DNA from: Sphingomonas sp.
Lineage (GTDB): Bacteria; Pseudomonadota; Alphaproteobacteria; Sphingomonadales; Sphingomonadaceae
Direction: 5' to 3'
NCBI RefSeq assembly: GCF_026460985.1
Contig: NZ_JAPKNM010000019.1
Location: 44,805-108,804, forward strand
DNA length: 64,000 nucleotides
The notes beneath the pieces are model-generated. The model had not been told where the DNA came from. It did no database searches and was given only the letters and a program-made list of their open reading frames with translations. The position numbers were made by a program, and so were the translations under genes. Position 1 is the stretch's first letter. Each line of letters begins with the position of its first letter. This document shows, one piece after another, positions 35,269-43,392 of the stretch.

Positions 35269-35901
35269 TCAGCGCAATCCCAGCAACTTGTGCGTCTGGA
35301 GCGACAGCCGCCATTTCGGCCGTTCCATCGCCAGCGCGACCGCCGCGCGGATGTTCGCCTCGCCCTCCGCGCTGTCCATCGGCTGGACGAGGAAATTGCG
35401 GAAATCCCAGCTTTCCAGCGCCTCGACATCGGTGCCCGGCTGCGGCCAGACCAGTTTGAGCTCGTCGCCCGAACGCTGGACCACCACGCTCCCGGCCTTG
35501 GGGCTGATGCACACCCAGTCGATGCCGGGGTGCGCGGGCAAGGTGCCGTTGCTCTCGATCGCGATGCGGAAGCCGCGTGCGTGGAGCGCGTCGACCAGCG
35601 CGTCGTCGACCTGCAGCATCGGCTCGCCTCCGGTCAGCACCACGAAGCGGCGCCCGGTCTCCGGACCCCAATGCCCGACCACGGCGTCCGCCAGCGCCCC
35701 CGCATCGGCGAACTTGCCTCCGCCCAGCCCGTCGGTGCCGACGAAATCGGTGTCGCAGAAGCTGCACACCGCGCCTGCGCGATCCTGTTCGCGGCCCGAC
35801 CAGAGGTTGCATCCGGCGAAGCGCACGAACACCGCGCGCGCGCCGGCATTCACGCCCTCGCCCTGGAGCGTGAGGAACATCTCCTTGACGGCGTACCTCA
35901 T
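35269..35901 (-). CDS. queE: 7-carboxy-7-deazaguanine synthase
   Basis: The 210-residue radical-SAM protein makes 7-carboxy-7-deazaguanine for queuosine. It starts [16 protein letters not shown]. The cluster-binding cysteines are spread as CNLWSG...CSFCDTDF, the QueE variant with an insertion in the CxxxCxxC loop. LTGGEPMLQ is also typical. Its ATG overlaps the stop of queC (ATGA), so the pair is coupled. Confidence 0.96.
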   Translation of the reverse strand: MRYAVKEMFLTLQGEGVNAGARAVFVRFAGCNLWSGREQDRAGAVCSFCDTDFVGTDGLGGGKFADAGALADAVVGHWGPETGRRFVVLTGGEPMLQVDDALVDALHARGFRIAIESNGTLPAHPGIDWVCISPKAGSVVVQRSGDELKLVWPQPGTDVEALESWDFRNFLVQPMDSAEGEANIRAAVALAMERPKWRLSLQTHKLLGLR

Positions 35902-36581
35902 GGGGCCGCCGCGTAGCCCGTCGGATCGGGAACGCCGGCCTCCTCGAAACCCTTGGCGCGCAGGCGGCAGCTGTCGCACAGCCCGCAATGCACCCCGCCC
36001 GGCGCGGGATCGTAGCACGACCAGCTCATCCCCAGGTCGAGCCCCAGCCGAAGCCCCTCGCGCACGATATCCGCCTTGGTCATGTCCTGGAGCGGCGCGC
36101 GGATATGGAAGGGCTCGCCCTCCACTCCGGCCTTGGTGGCGAGCTCGGCAAGCTTCTCGAACCCCGCGATGAACTCGGGCCGGCAATCGGGATAGCCCGA
36201 ATAATCGAGCGCGTTGACGCCGATATAGATGTCGCGCGCGCCGGCGGCCTCGGCCCAGCCGAGCGCGAGGCTCAGGAAGATCGTGTTGCGCGCGGGCACA
36301 TAGGTGACCGGGATGTCGTCGCCCACACCGGCCTTGGGCACGTCGATCTCGGCGGTGAGCGCCGAGCCGCCGAACGCGCGCAGATCGAGCGGGAGCACGA
36401 CGTGCCGCTCGGCACCGAGCTTCTGCGCGATGCGGCGCGCGGCGGCGAGTTCGACCTGATGACGCTGGTTATAGTCGATCGAGAGCGCGAGCAGGCGATG
36501 CCCGTCCTCGCGCGCCCGCGCGGCCGAGACCATCGAATCCAACCCGCCCGAGATCAGGGCAATCGCTACGCTGTCGGTCAT
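35898..36581 (-). CDS. queC: 7-cyano-7-deazaguanine synthase
   Basis: The 227-residue product converts carboxydeazaguanine to preQ0 with ATP and ammonia. It has the PP-loop [12 protein letters not shown] near residue 9, [13 protein letters not shown], and the C-terminal zinc site [17 protein letters not shown]. It is the first gene of queC-queE; queD and tgt are not in the window. A terminator on the same strand at 36611 separates it from the upstream gene. Confidence 0.97.
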   Translation of the reverse strand: MTDSVAIALISGGLDSMVSAARAREDGHRLLALSIDYNQRHQVELAAARRIAQKLGAERHVVLPLDLRAFGGSALTAEIDVPKAGVGDDIPVTYVPARNTIFLSLALGWAEAAGARDIYIGVNALDYSGYPDCRPEFIAGFEKLAELATKAGVEGEPFHIRAPLQDMTKADIVREGLRLGLDLGMSWSCYDPAPGGVHCGLCDSCRLRAKGFEEAGVPDPTGYAAAP

Positions 36582-36610
36582 TGGGTGCCGCTAGCCGCTT
36601 TCGCGCCATG

Positions 36611-36637
36611 AATCAAAATGGGCCGCCGAGGCGGCCC
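36611..36637 (-). terminator. Rho-independent terminator between the small exported protein and queC
   Basis: On the minus strand GGGCCGC pairs with GCGGCCC around CTCG (36637-36620), followed by ATTTTGATT. It ends the leftward transcript from 37127 before queC. Confidence 0.82.
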
Positions 36638-36722
36638 AGTTGGGGAATGTTGCCAGAGAGGAAATGCTCATGAGGAGCAGCGACGAAGCTAATCGATCGA
36701 GGTTAACGAACCGTCACCGCTT

Positions 36723-37127
36723 TCAGCCGCAGGTGCCGACCCGCCGCGCCTCGAAGCGTTCGGAGAAAGGTGCGCCGTTCGCCACGCCTTGCGTCTCGAT
36801 ATTCACCACGCGCGGCGTATCGACCGAGATGGTGGTGCGGCCATGGCCGTGGCTCGGGCAGGTATAGCGGATCGTCGCCGATCGCGGCGTGTTCTCCATC
36901 ACGAAATGCTCGCACTGCGTGTTGCCATGCATGATCTGGAGCATCGCGGCGGGATTGCCGAGGCACAGCCCCCGCACGCCGCCATCGGCGGACTTCAATT
37001 GCCACTGGCCGCGCTCGATCCCGCCGAGCGCATTCGGCACGGGACCGCGCTGGGCGGTCGCGCCCGCGGTACCGAACAAGAGCAACGCACCCGCAACCGC
37101 CGGGCGCACGAGACGCTTCAACACCAT
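36723..37127 (-). CDS. Small exported protein, DUF3617-like
   Basis: The 134-residue product has a leader (MVLKRLVRPAVAGALLLFGTAGATAQ). The mature domain carries GQWQLKS at its start, then CLGNPAAMLQIMHGNTQCEHFVMENTPRSATIRYTC and RTTISVDTP, similar in layout to DUF3617 proteins (small periplasmic beta proteins with paired Cys). GGGGAG precedes the ATG at 37127. The function is unknown. It is downstream of hslO on the same strand. Confidence 0.75.
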   Translation of the reverse strand: MVLKRLVRPAVAGALLLFGTAGATAQRGPVPNALGGIERGQWQLKSADGGVRGLCLGNPAAMLQIMHGNTQCEHFVMENTPRSATIRYTCPSHGHGRTTISVDTPRVVNIETQGVANGAPFSERFEARRVGTCG

Positions 37128-37214
37128 AACAACTCCCCGGCCGGGCGGCACTTTCCGGCGCCCCAACGAATCGTGCGCCCCGGTCCGGGAAAGATATGGA
37201 AACCCGTGCGGCGA

Positions 37215-38138
37215 TTACAACGGCGACGAAACAAAATCATCAAGTTGCACGGGGAACTTCTTGGAACAGAAGGAACAATCCACGCTGATCGTGCCGTTTT
37301 CGTCGGCCATCGCCGCGCGCTCTTCGGCCGGGAACTTGGCGAGCACCTGCGTGATGTACCCCGCGTCGCACCGGCACCCCCGCGCCAGTTCGACCCCGCT
37401 CAGCAGCCGCACCTCGGACTCCTCGTTGAACAGCCGCCAGACGAGGTTCTCGAGCGGAATCCCGGCGTCGGCGAGTTCGTCGGCGCCCATGGTCGAGGCG
37501 AGCGCCTCGACATGCTGCCATTCGGGATGGTCGAGCCGCGCGTGCAGCCGCTCGCGCCCCGCCTCGCCATCGGGCAGATGCTGGAGGAAGAGGCCTCCCG
37601 CGATCAGCTTGCCGTCCGCCCCGCGCTCGACCCCGAGCCGCACGAGGCTGGGGATCTGCTCGGACTGCAGGAAATAGCTCTCCGCCGCCGCACCGAGCGA
37701 CGCGCCGTCGAGCGGCACGATGCCCTGATAGCGATCCTTGGTCAGTACCTGATCGAAAGTGACCGCGAGATAGCCCTTGTTGAACAGCGCGTAGAGCGAC
37801 GGGTTCGCACCCAGCGTGGCGAGCCGCTCGGCGTCGAACTGGACATAGCCGCGCAACTTGCCGCCCTGATAGTCGCAGACCAGCAGGCCGACGATCCCGC
37901 CCTGGGTCTGCGCCTGGAGCGTCATCTGCCCTTCGGCATCCTTCAGCGTCGCCCCGAGTAGCGCGGTCAGCGTCAGCGCCTCGGCGAGGAGCTTCTCGAT
38001 CACCGGCGGATAGGCGTGCGCCGACAGGATCTCGTCGAGCACCGGCCCCAGCCGCGCAACGCGGCCGCGGGCATGGCGGTCGGGAATGGTGAAGCCGACG
38101 ACGCGATCGAGGTCGGTGGTGGGGGCGGTAGCAGTCAC
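37215..38138 (-). CDS. hslO: Redox-regulated chaperone Hsp33
   Basis: The 307-residue product is a zinc-dependent holdase chaperone activated by oxidation. Zinc cysteines are in RGCRCDAGY and VDCSFCSKKF near the C-terminus, the CxC...CxxC pattern. The GTG start at 38138 follows GGAAAGACC and matches the expected length. Longer in-frame starts upstream run through the REPIN at 38151, so they are rejected. It lies downstream of argF on the same strand. Confidence 0.95.
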   Translation of the reverse strand: MTATAPTTDLDRVVGFTIPDRHARGRVARLGPVLDEILSAHAYPPVIEKLLAEALTLTALLGATLKDAEGQMTLQAQTQGGIVGLLVCDYQGGKLRGYVQFDAERLATLGANPSLYALFNKGYLAVTFDQVLTKDRYQGIVPLDGASLGAAAESYFLQSEQIPSLVRLGVERGADGKLIAGGLFLQHLPDGEAGRERLHARLDHPEWQHVEALASTMGADELADAGIPLENLVWRLFNEESEVRLLSGVELARGCRCDAGYITQVLAKFPAEERAAMADENGTISVDCSFCSKKFPVQLDDFVSSPL

Positions 38139-38150
38139 GGTCTTTCCTTC

Positions 38151-38259
38151 GTCATTCCCGCGAAAGCGGGAACCCATCTCGTGCAGACGCCGCGAATTAC
38201 GTCGGCGGTGATGCAAGAGGAGGGCTGAGGAGATGGGTCCCCGCTTTCGCGGGGATGAC
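38151..38259. repeat. REPIN-like inverted pair 3
   Basis: The left half starts GTCATTCCCGCGAAAGCGGG (38151), and the right half ends CCCCGCTTTCGCGGGGATGAC (38259). The left arm stem is TCCCGC/GCGGGA, while the right is CCCCGC/GCGGGG, so the two halves differ but each stays paired. It fills the argF-hslO gap. Confidence 0.85.
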
Positions 38260-38291
38260 GCTAAGATAGTGGCCGGTGCCGCGGCTTCAAC

Positions 38292-39209
38292 TCAGCCGAT
38301 CTGCCCGAAGCACCAGCGCAGGATCGACTTCTGCGCGTGCAGCCGGTTCTCGGCCTCGGGCCAGATCAGCGACTGCGGGCCGTCGATCACCGCGTCGACC
38401 ACTTCCTCGCCGCGATGCGCGGGCAGGCAGTGGAGGAAGGCGGCGCCCGGCCTGGCCGCGGTCATCAGTTCCTCGGTCACCTGGAAGGGCATCATCGCCG
38501 CGAGCTTGGTCTCGGCATGCGCCTGGCCCATCGAGATCCAGGTATCGGTGACGATCACGTCGGCGCCCTCCGCCGCTTCCTTCGCGGTGCCGACGACGCG
38601 CGCCCGGCCCCGCCCGCGCGCGACGTCCGCGTCGCTGGGTTGGAAACCCTGGGGGCAGGCGGCGACCACGTCGAAGTCCATCAGCCCGCCCGCTTCCATG
38701 ATCGAGGCAAGAACGTTGTTGCCGTCGCCCAGCCAGGCGACCTTGAGCCCGGGCAGCGCGCGCCCGCTCTCGAGGATCGTCAGCAGGTCGGCCATGATCT
38801 GGCAGGGATGCGAGGCGTCGGTGAGTCCGTTGATCACCGGCACGCTGGCATATTCGGCCATCTCGACCACCTTCGCGTGATCGTCGGTGCGGATCATGAT
38901 CGCGTCGCAATAGCCCGAGAGCACGCGCGCGGTGTCGGCGATGCTCTCGCCGCGGCCGAGTTGCATGCTGCCTGCGTCCATCACGATGCTCGTGCCGCCC
39001 AGCTGGCGGATCGCCATGTCGAACGAGACGCGGGTGCGCGTCGAGTTCTTCTCGAAGATCATCGCGAGGACATGGCCGGCAAGCGGCGCGTCGGCATCGG
39101 CCTTGCCTTTGGGCCAGCCATGGCGCGCGGCCTTGCGGGCGACGGCGTCGTCGAGCATCGCTTGCACGCCGGTGGCGCCGGCGTCCGAAAGATCAAGGAA
39201 ATGGCGCAT
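38292..39209 (-). CDS. argF: Ornithine carbamoyltransferase
   Basis: The 305-residue product makes citrulline from ornithine and carbamoyl phosphate. Carbamoyl-phosphate-binding residues are in [21 protein letters not shown] matches the conserved second site, and [12 protein letters not shown] is the ornithine-binding HCLP loop. GGAGGATTTAAG is the ribosome site, formed by the end of the repeat. It follows argD on the same strand, a normal arginine pair. Confidence 0.97.
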   Translation of the reverse strand: MRHFLDLSDAGATGVQAMLDDAVARKAARHGWPKGKADADAPLAGHVLAMIFEKNSTRTRVSFDMAIRQLGGTSIVMDAGSMQLGRGESIADTARVLSGYCDAIMIRTDDHAKVVEMAEYASVPVINGLTDASHPCQIMADLLTILESGRALPGLKVAWLGDGNNVLASIMEAGGLMDFDVVAACPQGFQPSDADVARGRGRARVVGTAKEAAEGADVIVTDTWISMGQAHAETKLAAMMPFQVTEELMTAARPGAAFLHCLPAHRGEEVVDAVIDGPQSLIWPEAENRLHAQKSILRWCFGQIG

Positions 39210-39213
39210 CTTA

Positions 39214-39348
39214 AATCCTCCCCGGCACGGGGAGGGGGACCGCGCCACGAAGTGGCGTGGTGGAGGGGGCCCTCCCCACGCGATTGACCCGGTGGAGAGC
39301 CCCCTCCGTCAACGCTGCGCGTTGCCACCTCCCCGTTCCGGGGAGGAT
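39214..39348. repeat. GC-rich repeat with paired hairpins (CCTCCCCGG family)
   Basis: The outer arms are AATCCTCCCCGGCACGGGGAGG and CCTCCCCGTTCCGGGGAGGAT. Inside are two small hairpins: CGCCAC-GAA-GTGGCG between GGACC and GGTGGAGGGGGC, and CAACGC-TGC-GCGTTG between CCTCCGT and CCACC. The unit fills the argD-argF gap and supplies the argF ribosome site. It is closely related to 56073-56220. Confidence 0.85.
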
Positions 39349-39352
39349 CATC

Positions 39353-40549
39353 TCAATCATCGCTCGGCGGCGCATAGCTGCGCGCGCCCGCGCTCAGCCG
39401 CTCGACGCATTCGGCGATATGGTTCTCGTCGATCACCAAGGGCGGCAGCACGCGGAACACGTTCTCGCCCGCCGCCACGGTCAGCAGCCCGTGATTGTCG
39501 CGCAGATGGGCCACGAAATCGCGCGCCGCCGCGGGCTCCTTGAGCTTGATGCCGAGCATCAGCCCCTTGCCGCGGATCTCCTCGAACAGGTGATCGTGAT
39601 TGGGAATCATCTGCTCGAACGCCTGGCGCAGCCGATCGCCCATCTTGGCGACATGTTCGAAGAAGCCGGGCTCGAGCATCACGTCGAGCACCGCCTGCCC
39701 CGCCGCCATCGCCAGCGGATTGCCGCCATAAGTGGTGCCGTGAGTGCCGATCACCATGCCCTTGGCCGCTTCCTCGGTCGCGAGACAGGCGCCGAGCGGG
39801 AAGCCGCCGCCGATGCCCTTGGCCACCGTCATGATGTCCGGGGTGATCCCGTAATGCTCATAGGCGAAGAACTTGCCGGTGCGCCCGTAACCGCACTGGA
39901 TCTCGTCGAGGATCAGCAGCAGGCCGTGCGCGTCGCATGCCTTGCGCAGGCCCTGGATGAACTCCATCGTGCCGGCGGTCATCCCGCCTTCACCCTGCAC
40001 CGTTTCCACCAGGAAGCCCGCGGTCTCGTCGTCGATCAGCGCGAGTGCGCCTTCGAGATCGTTGAACTTCGCATAGTCGAAGCCCGGCAGCAGCGGCTCG
40101 AAGCCGTCGCGCATCTTGGGCTGGTCGGTCGCGCTGATCGCACCCAGCGAGCGCCCGTGAAAGGCGTTGCGGAAAGTGATCAGCTTGTGCCGCTGCGGGT
40201 TGCCGTTGACATAGTGATAGCGGCGCGCGGTCTTGATCGCGCACTCGATCGCCTCGACGCCCGAATTGGTGAAGAACACCGTATCGGCGAAGCAATTGTC
40301 GACGATCCGCTGCGCGAACGCCTCGCCCTGCGGGCTACCGTACAGGTTGGAGACGTGCATCAGCGTCGCCGCCTGCTCCTGGATCGCCTTGGTCAGATGC
40401 GGGTGGCCATGGCCCAGCGCGTTGACCGCGATCCCCGCGGCGAAATCGAGATACTGCTCGCCGCGCTCCCCATAGAGGTAGACGCCCTCGCCTCGCACCG
40501 GCCGCACACCGCACCGCGGATAGACGGGCATGAGCGGGGTGATAGGCAT
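39353..40549 (-). CDS. argD: Acetylornithine aminotransferase
   Basis: The 398-residue product is a class III PLP-dependent transaminase of arginine (and possibly lysine) synthesis. It starts MPITPLMPVYPR, a common ArgD N-terminus, and has LYGSPQGEAFAQRI, NSGVEAIECAIKTAR, the PLP region LDEIQCGYGRTGKFFAYEH and the Schiff-base Lys in TVAKGIGGGFPLGA. Length is normal. It is the first gene of the leftward argD-argF-hslO set. Confidence 0.97.
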   Translation of the reverse strand: MPITPLMPVYPRCGVRPVRGEGVYLYGERGEQYLDFAAGIAVNALGHGHPHLTKAIQEQAATLMHVSNLYGSPQGEAFAQRIVDNCFADTVFFTNSGVEAIECAIKTARRYHYVNGNPQRHKLITFRNAFHGRSLGAISATDQPKMRDGFEPLLPGFDYAKFNDLEGALALIDDETAGFLVETVQGEGGMTAGTMEFIQGLRKACDAHGLLLILDEIQCGYGRTGKFFAYEHYGITPDIMTVAKGIGGGFPLGACLATEEAAKGMVIGTHGTTYGGNPLAMAAGQAVLDVMLEPGFFEHVAKMGDRLRQAFEQMIPNHDHLFEEIRGKGLMLGIKLKEPAAARDFVAHLRDNHGLLTVAAGENVFRVLPPLVIDENHIAECVERLSAGARSYAPPSDD

Positions 40550-40599
40550 TGGAACGGTCCTCCTCGGTCGAGAAAAGCTGGGTGGAACTCCAGAAACGC

Positions 40600-40624
40600 A
40601 AAAGGGCGGCCAACCGGACCGCCC
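40600..40624 (-). terminator. Rho-independent terminator upstream of argD
   Basis: On the minus strand GGGCGG (40624-40619) pairs with CCGCCC (40609-40604), followed by TTTTGCG. It ends the leftward transcript of the ABC-2 permease before argD. Confidence 0.7.
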
Positions 40625-40702
40625 GGAGCGGGTGTTTAGGAGCAGCGCCACACCCGCGTCAATATTCCTTTGGCCGGGGGTCATGCCCTGCCGCCATGCC
40701 GC

Positions 40703-41545
40703 TCAGTTCTTGAGGTTCCAGCCCTTGCGCAGCAGCCAGTAGCAGAACAGCCCCAGCACCGCGTCGAGCGCGAGGATGATGAGGCTGCCGGTCAGGATCG
40801 GCGAATCCGCGACTCCGAGGAAGCCGTAGCGGAAGCCCGAGATGATGTAGAAGAACGGGTTGAGGTGGCTGATCGTCTGGAAGACCGGCGAGAGCTTGTC
40901 GACCGAGTAGAAGGTGCCCGAGAGCAAAGACAGCGGCGCCACCACGAAGTTGGTCACCGCCGCGGCGTGATCGAACTTCTCCGCCCAGATCGACGTGAGC
41001 ACCCCCAGCAGCGAGAGGAACAGCGCGCCGAGGAAGCCGAACCACAGGATCGCCCAGAAATGCCGCGGCGTCACGTCGACGCCCGGCCACAGCGCCATCG
41101 CCAGCCAGACGGTAGCGCCGACGCAGAAGGCGCGCGTCACCGATCCGCCGCACAAGGCCGCGAGCACTTCGCCGGTCGAGAGCGGCGGCATCAGATAGTC
41201 GACGATCGTCCCCTGGATCTTGCCGACGAGCAGCGAGAAGCTCGCATTGGCGAAGGCGTTCTGGAGCATGCCCATCACGATCAGCCCCGGCGCGATGAAA
41301 TCGGCGAAGTGGACCGGGTGCCCCTGCAGCTCGATCGTGCGCCCGCCGCCGCCCAGCGCGACGGTGAAGATCACGAGGAACAACAGGGTCGTGACCGCCG
41401 GCGCCCACACCGTCTGGAGCTGCACCTTGAAGAAACGGCGCACCTCCTTGATATAGAGGGTCCGCAATCCTCCCCAGTTCACGTTGCGAATCACCGGAAC
41501 GCCGGGCTCGGGGAGGCTATGACCGGTTTCGGAGTGGCTGCTCAT
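40703..41545 (-). CDS. ABC-2 type transporter permease
   Basis: The 280-residue product has six membrane segments and the ABC-2 permease pattern: cytosolic LRTLYIKEVRRFFKVQLQTVWAPAVTTLLFLVIF, FIAPGLIVMGMLQNAFANASFSLLVGKIQGTIVDYLMPPLST, NFVVAPLSLLSGTFYSVDKLSP, and HLNPFFYIISGFRYGFLG. Such permeases export lipids, polysaccharides or drugs with an ATPase. No ATP-binding gene adjoins it, so the partner must be elsewhere. It is divergent from gcrA. Confidence 0.9.
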   Translation of the reverse strand: MSSHSETGHSLPEPGVPVIRNVNWGGLRTLYIKEVRRFFKVQLQTVWAPAVTTLLFLVIFTVALGGGGRTIELQGHPVHFADFIAPGLIVMGMLQNAFANASFSLLVGKIQGTIVDYLMPPLSTGEVLAALCGGSVTRAFCVGATVWLAMALWPGVDVTPRHFWAILWFGFLGALFLSLLGVLTSIWAEKFDHAAAVTNFVVAPLSLLSGTFYSVDKLSPVFQTISHLNPFFYIISGFRYGFLGVADSPILTGSLIILALDAVLGLFCYWLLRKGWNLKN

Positions 41546-41597
41546 CGCGTGTTCGCGTAAACGCTGGCCGCGCCGCCCGCAAGTTGAAGGAAGAGAC

Positions 41598-42251
41598 GTG
41601 AGCTGGACCGAAGAGCGTATCGATACGCTGAAGAAGATGTGGGACAGCGGCATGACCGCCACCCAGATCGCCGAGGAGCTCGGCGGCGTGTCGCGCAACG
41701 CCGTGATCGGCAAGGCGCACCGGCTGGGCCTCCAGTCGCGCCCGTCGCCGGTCAAGCCCAACGAGCCCAAGGTAGAGGCTGCGGCCCCCGCACCCAAGCC
41801 GGCCCCAGTTGCTGCACCGGCGCCCAAGGCACCGGTAGCGGCCGCGCCGCGGGCGCCCGCCGAACCCGCGAGCGCGCCGACCGCCGCTCCCGAGCCCCGG
41901 CCCGAGCCGAGCGCACCGGTCCTCCGCTCGGTCGGCCCTGGCGGCTTCCTCCGCCAGAATCCCGGCGAGCAGGCCGCGCCGATCGCCCCCGCGCCGCCGC
42001 GCCGCCTGGTCCCGGCCAAGCCGAGCGAGGCGATCGCGGGCAAGACCAGCCTGCTCGATCTCAACGACCGCATCTGCAAATGGCCGCTCGGCCATCCCGG
42101 CGAGCCCGATTTCCATTTCTGCGGCGACAAGGTGAACCCCGGCTTCCCTTATTGCGTCGCGCATTGCGGTCATGCCTATCAGGCGCAGTTGCCCCGCCGT
42201 GATCGCCGCCCCCCGCCCCCGCTGCCCTTCGGCGGCCCGCGGGTGCGCTGA
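41598..42251 (+). CDS. gcrA: GcrA cell-cycle regulator
   Basis: The 217-residue product starts SWTEERIDTLKKMWDSGMTATQIAEELGGVSRNAVIGKAHRLGL, the GcrA DNA-binding helix-turn-helix. A long Pro/Ala-rich linker (about residues 50-140) follows, then the conserved C-terminal domain (CKWPLGHPGEPDFHFCGDKVNPGFPYCVAHC) with paired Cys and His. GcrA binds sigma-70 and activates cell-cycle promoters bearing methylated GANTC sites. The GTG start follows AAGGAAGAG. Confidence 0.97.
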   Translation: MSWTEERIDTLKKMWDSGMTATQIAEELGGVSRNAVIGKAHRLGLQSRPSPVKPNEPKVEAAAPAPKPAPVAAPAPKAPVAAAPRAPAEPASAPTAAPEPRPEPSAPVLRSVGPGGFLRQNPGEQAAPIAPAPPRRLVPAKPSEAIAGKTSLLDLNDRICKWPLGHPGEPDFHFCGDKVNPGFPYCVAHCGHAYQAQLPRRDRRPPPPLPFGGPRVR

Positions 42252-42448
42252 CCAGTCTCCTGAACCTCGCATCGCCCCGGACCCTGTTTCCGGGGCGATC
42301 GCCATTCGAGGGGTGCCGCCGCCCCCTCTCTACCTCGTCACTCCGGACCTGTTCCGGGGTCCACTTGGCCTCACCGGCAGCGCAGAAACCTCTTGTCCCG
42401 CCCTTGCCTCCCCCCAGGGCCAGGACCATTCCCGTCTGCCACCGCTGG

Positions 42449-42880
42449 TCACATTTGCGAATGATGGGTGCTGGGCCGCGCGACTTCGCAGAGCACGTCC
42501 CCCATATGCGCCGCTCCGCCGTCGCCTCTCAGGTCGCTGAGCGACACGATCCCGACCAGCCGTTTCTCCCGGCTCATGACCGGCAGCCGGCGGACCTGGA
42601 TTTCCGCCATGTTGTTGAGCACGTCCTCGACGTCGTCGTCTTCGCTGCAATAGAGCACTTCCTCGCTCATCACCTCGCCGATCCTGGTGTCCGGACCGAG
42701 GCCATGGCCTATCCCGCGAATGGCGATGTCGCGATCGCTGACCATGCCGATCAGCCGGTCGCTATCGGCGACCGGGAGTATCCCGGCATCGATTTCCGCC
42801 ATGGCGCGCGCCGCCTGCGCCAGCGTCGTATCCGTTCCCACGACGCGCACCTCGCGCGTCATGCAATCGCGTATCTGCAT
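42449..42880 (-). CDS. Two-CBS-domain protein
   Basis: The 143-residue product is a tandem CBS pair: MQIRDCMTREVRVVGTDTTLAQAARAMAEIDAGILPV...MVSDRDIAIRG and VMSEEVLYCSEDDDVEDVLNNMAEIQVRRLPVM...GIVSLSDLRG. CBS pairs bind adenine nucleotides and act as energy sensors. The start at 42880 follows a perfect GGAGG site; ATG 42892 is upstream of it. It is divergent from the 53-residue ORF. Confidence 0.92.
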   Translation of the reverse strand: MQIRDCMTREVRVVGTDTTLAQAARAMAEIDAGILPVADSDRLIGMVSDRDIAIRGIGHGLGPDTRIGEVMSEEVLYCSEDDDVEDVLNNMAEIQVRRLPVMSREKRLVGIVSLSDLRGDGGAAHMGDVLCEVARPSTHHSQM

Positions 42881-43215
42881 GTCGACCTCCATCTGATTGG
42901 GAAGCGGAAGGTCGTACCTCGTCGACGCAGCCCATGGTTCCGGCGCGCCGGAGGCGGAGGAACATCCGCGAAGGCGCGCACACTCGGGCCGTTGCTCTCC
43001 AAGGGGCCATCGCTGCTTCCTGGCCCCGCTCTGACGGAGTTTACGCTTCCGGCTCCGGCAATTCGTTAACCTGGGTTGGTATGCATCACCCTTTTGCTGC
43101 GTTCCGTGCCGCTGCCGCCGTCTCGCCTTCGGGCGGCGCAGCATTGGTGTTCCATTTTTGTTCTTTTCCGCCTCCCTCCCTTCTGCTAGAGGTCGAGGCA
43201 AGGAGGACGTCAGCC
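42881..43215. other. 335-bp gap between the CBS gene and the 53-residue ORF
   Basis: No gene is supported here. An in-frame ATG at 43081 could extend the 53-residue ORF, but its sequence is low-complexity. TGCCGCC-to-GGGCGGC pairing around 43110-43138 suggests a structured 5' leader. The divergent promoters of the CBS gene and the small ORF should lie here, but none is clear. Confidence 0.4.
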
Positions 43216-43377
43216 ATGTACGTACAGCCCGGCGAATGGTCGAACCTTGGCGAACCGCGCGCTTCCGATGCCCAGAGCATCGGCAGCATCCTCGGCGGGA
43301 TGCGTGAGATCGCCCTGTTGCGGGCGAGAGGGCGTGCCTCCGCCCCGCGCAATGCCTTGCGCCGCAAATCGGCGTGA
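43216..43377 (+). CDS. 53-residue protein of unknown function upstream of parE
   Basis: The product starts MYVQPGEWSNLGEPRASDAQ and ends in a basic tail (RARGRASAPRNALRRKSA). AAGGAGGACGTCAGCC gives a strong ribosome site, the main reason to call it. A hydrophobic-helical segment (SIGSILGGMREIALLRARG) lies in the middle. It ends 15 bases before parE, and the parE promoter-like sequence overlaps its last codons. Not recognised. Confidence 0.6.
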   Translation: MYVQPGEWSNLGEPRASDAQSIGSILGGMREIALLRARGRASAPRNALRRKSA

Positions 43378-43385
43378 CCCTATAC
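43357..43385 (+). promoter_or_regulatory. Possible leaderless promoter of parE
   Basis: TTGCGC (43357-43362), 17 bases, CTATAC (43380-43385), then seven bases to the parE ATG. No Shine-Dalgarno precedes parE. The hexamers are moderate matches, so this is a candidate. Confidence 0.45.
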
Positions 43386-43392
43386 CCCTTGC

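Noticed and set aside
37215..38216. A longer hslO start beginning MHHRRRNSRR
   Set aside because: The extra residues translate the REPIN at 38151-38259; the GTG at 38138 has a ribosome site and gives the normal Hsp33 N-terminus.
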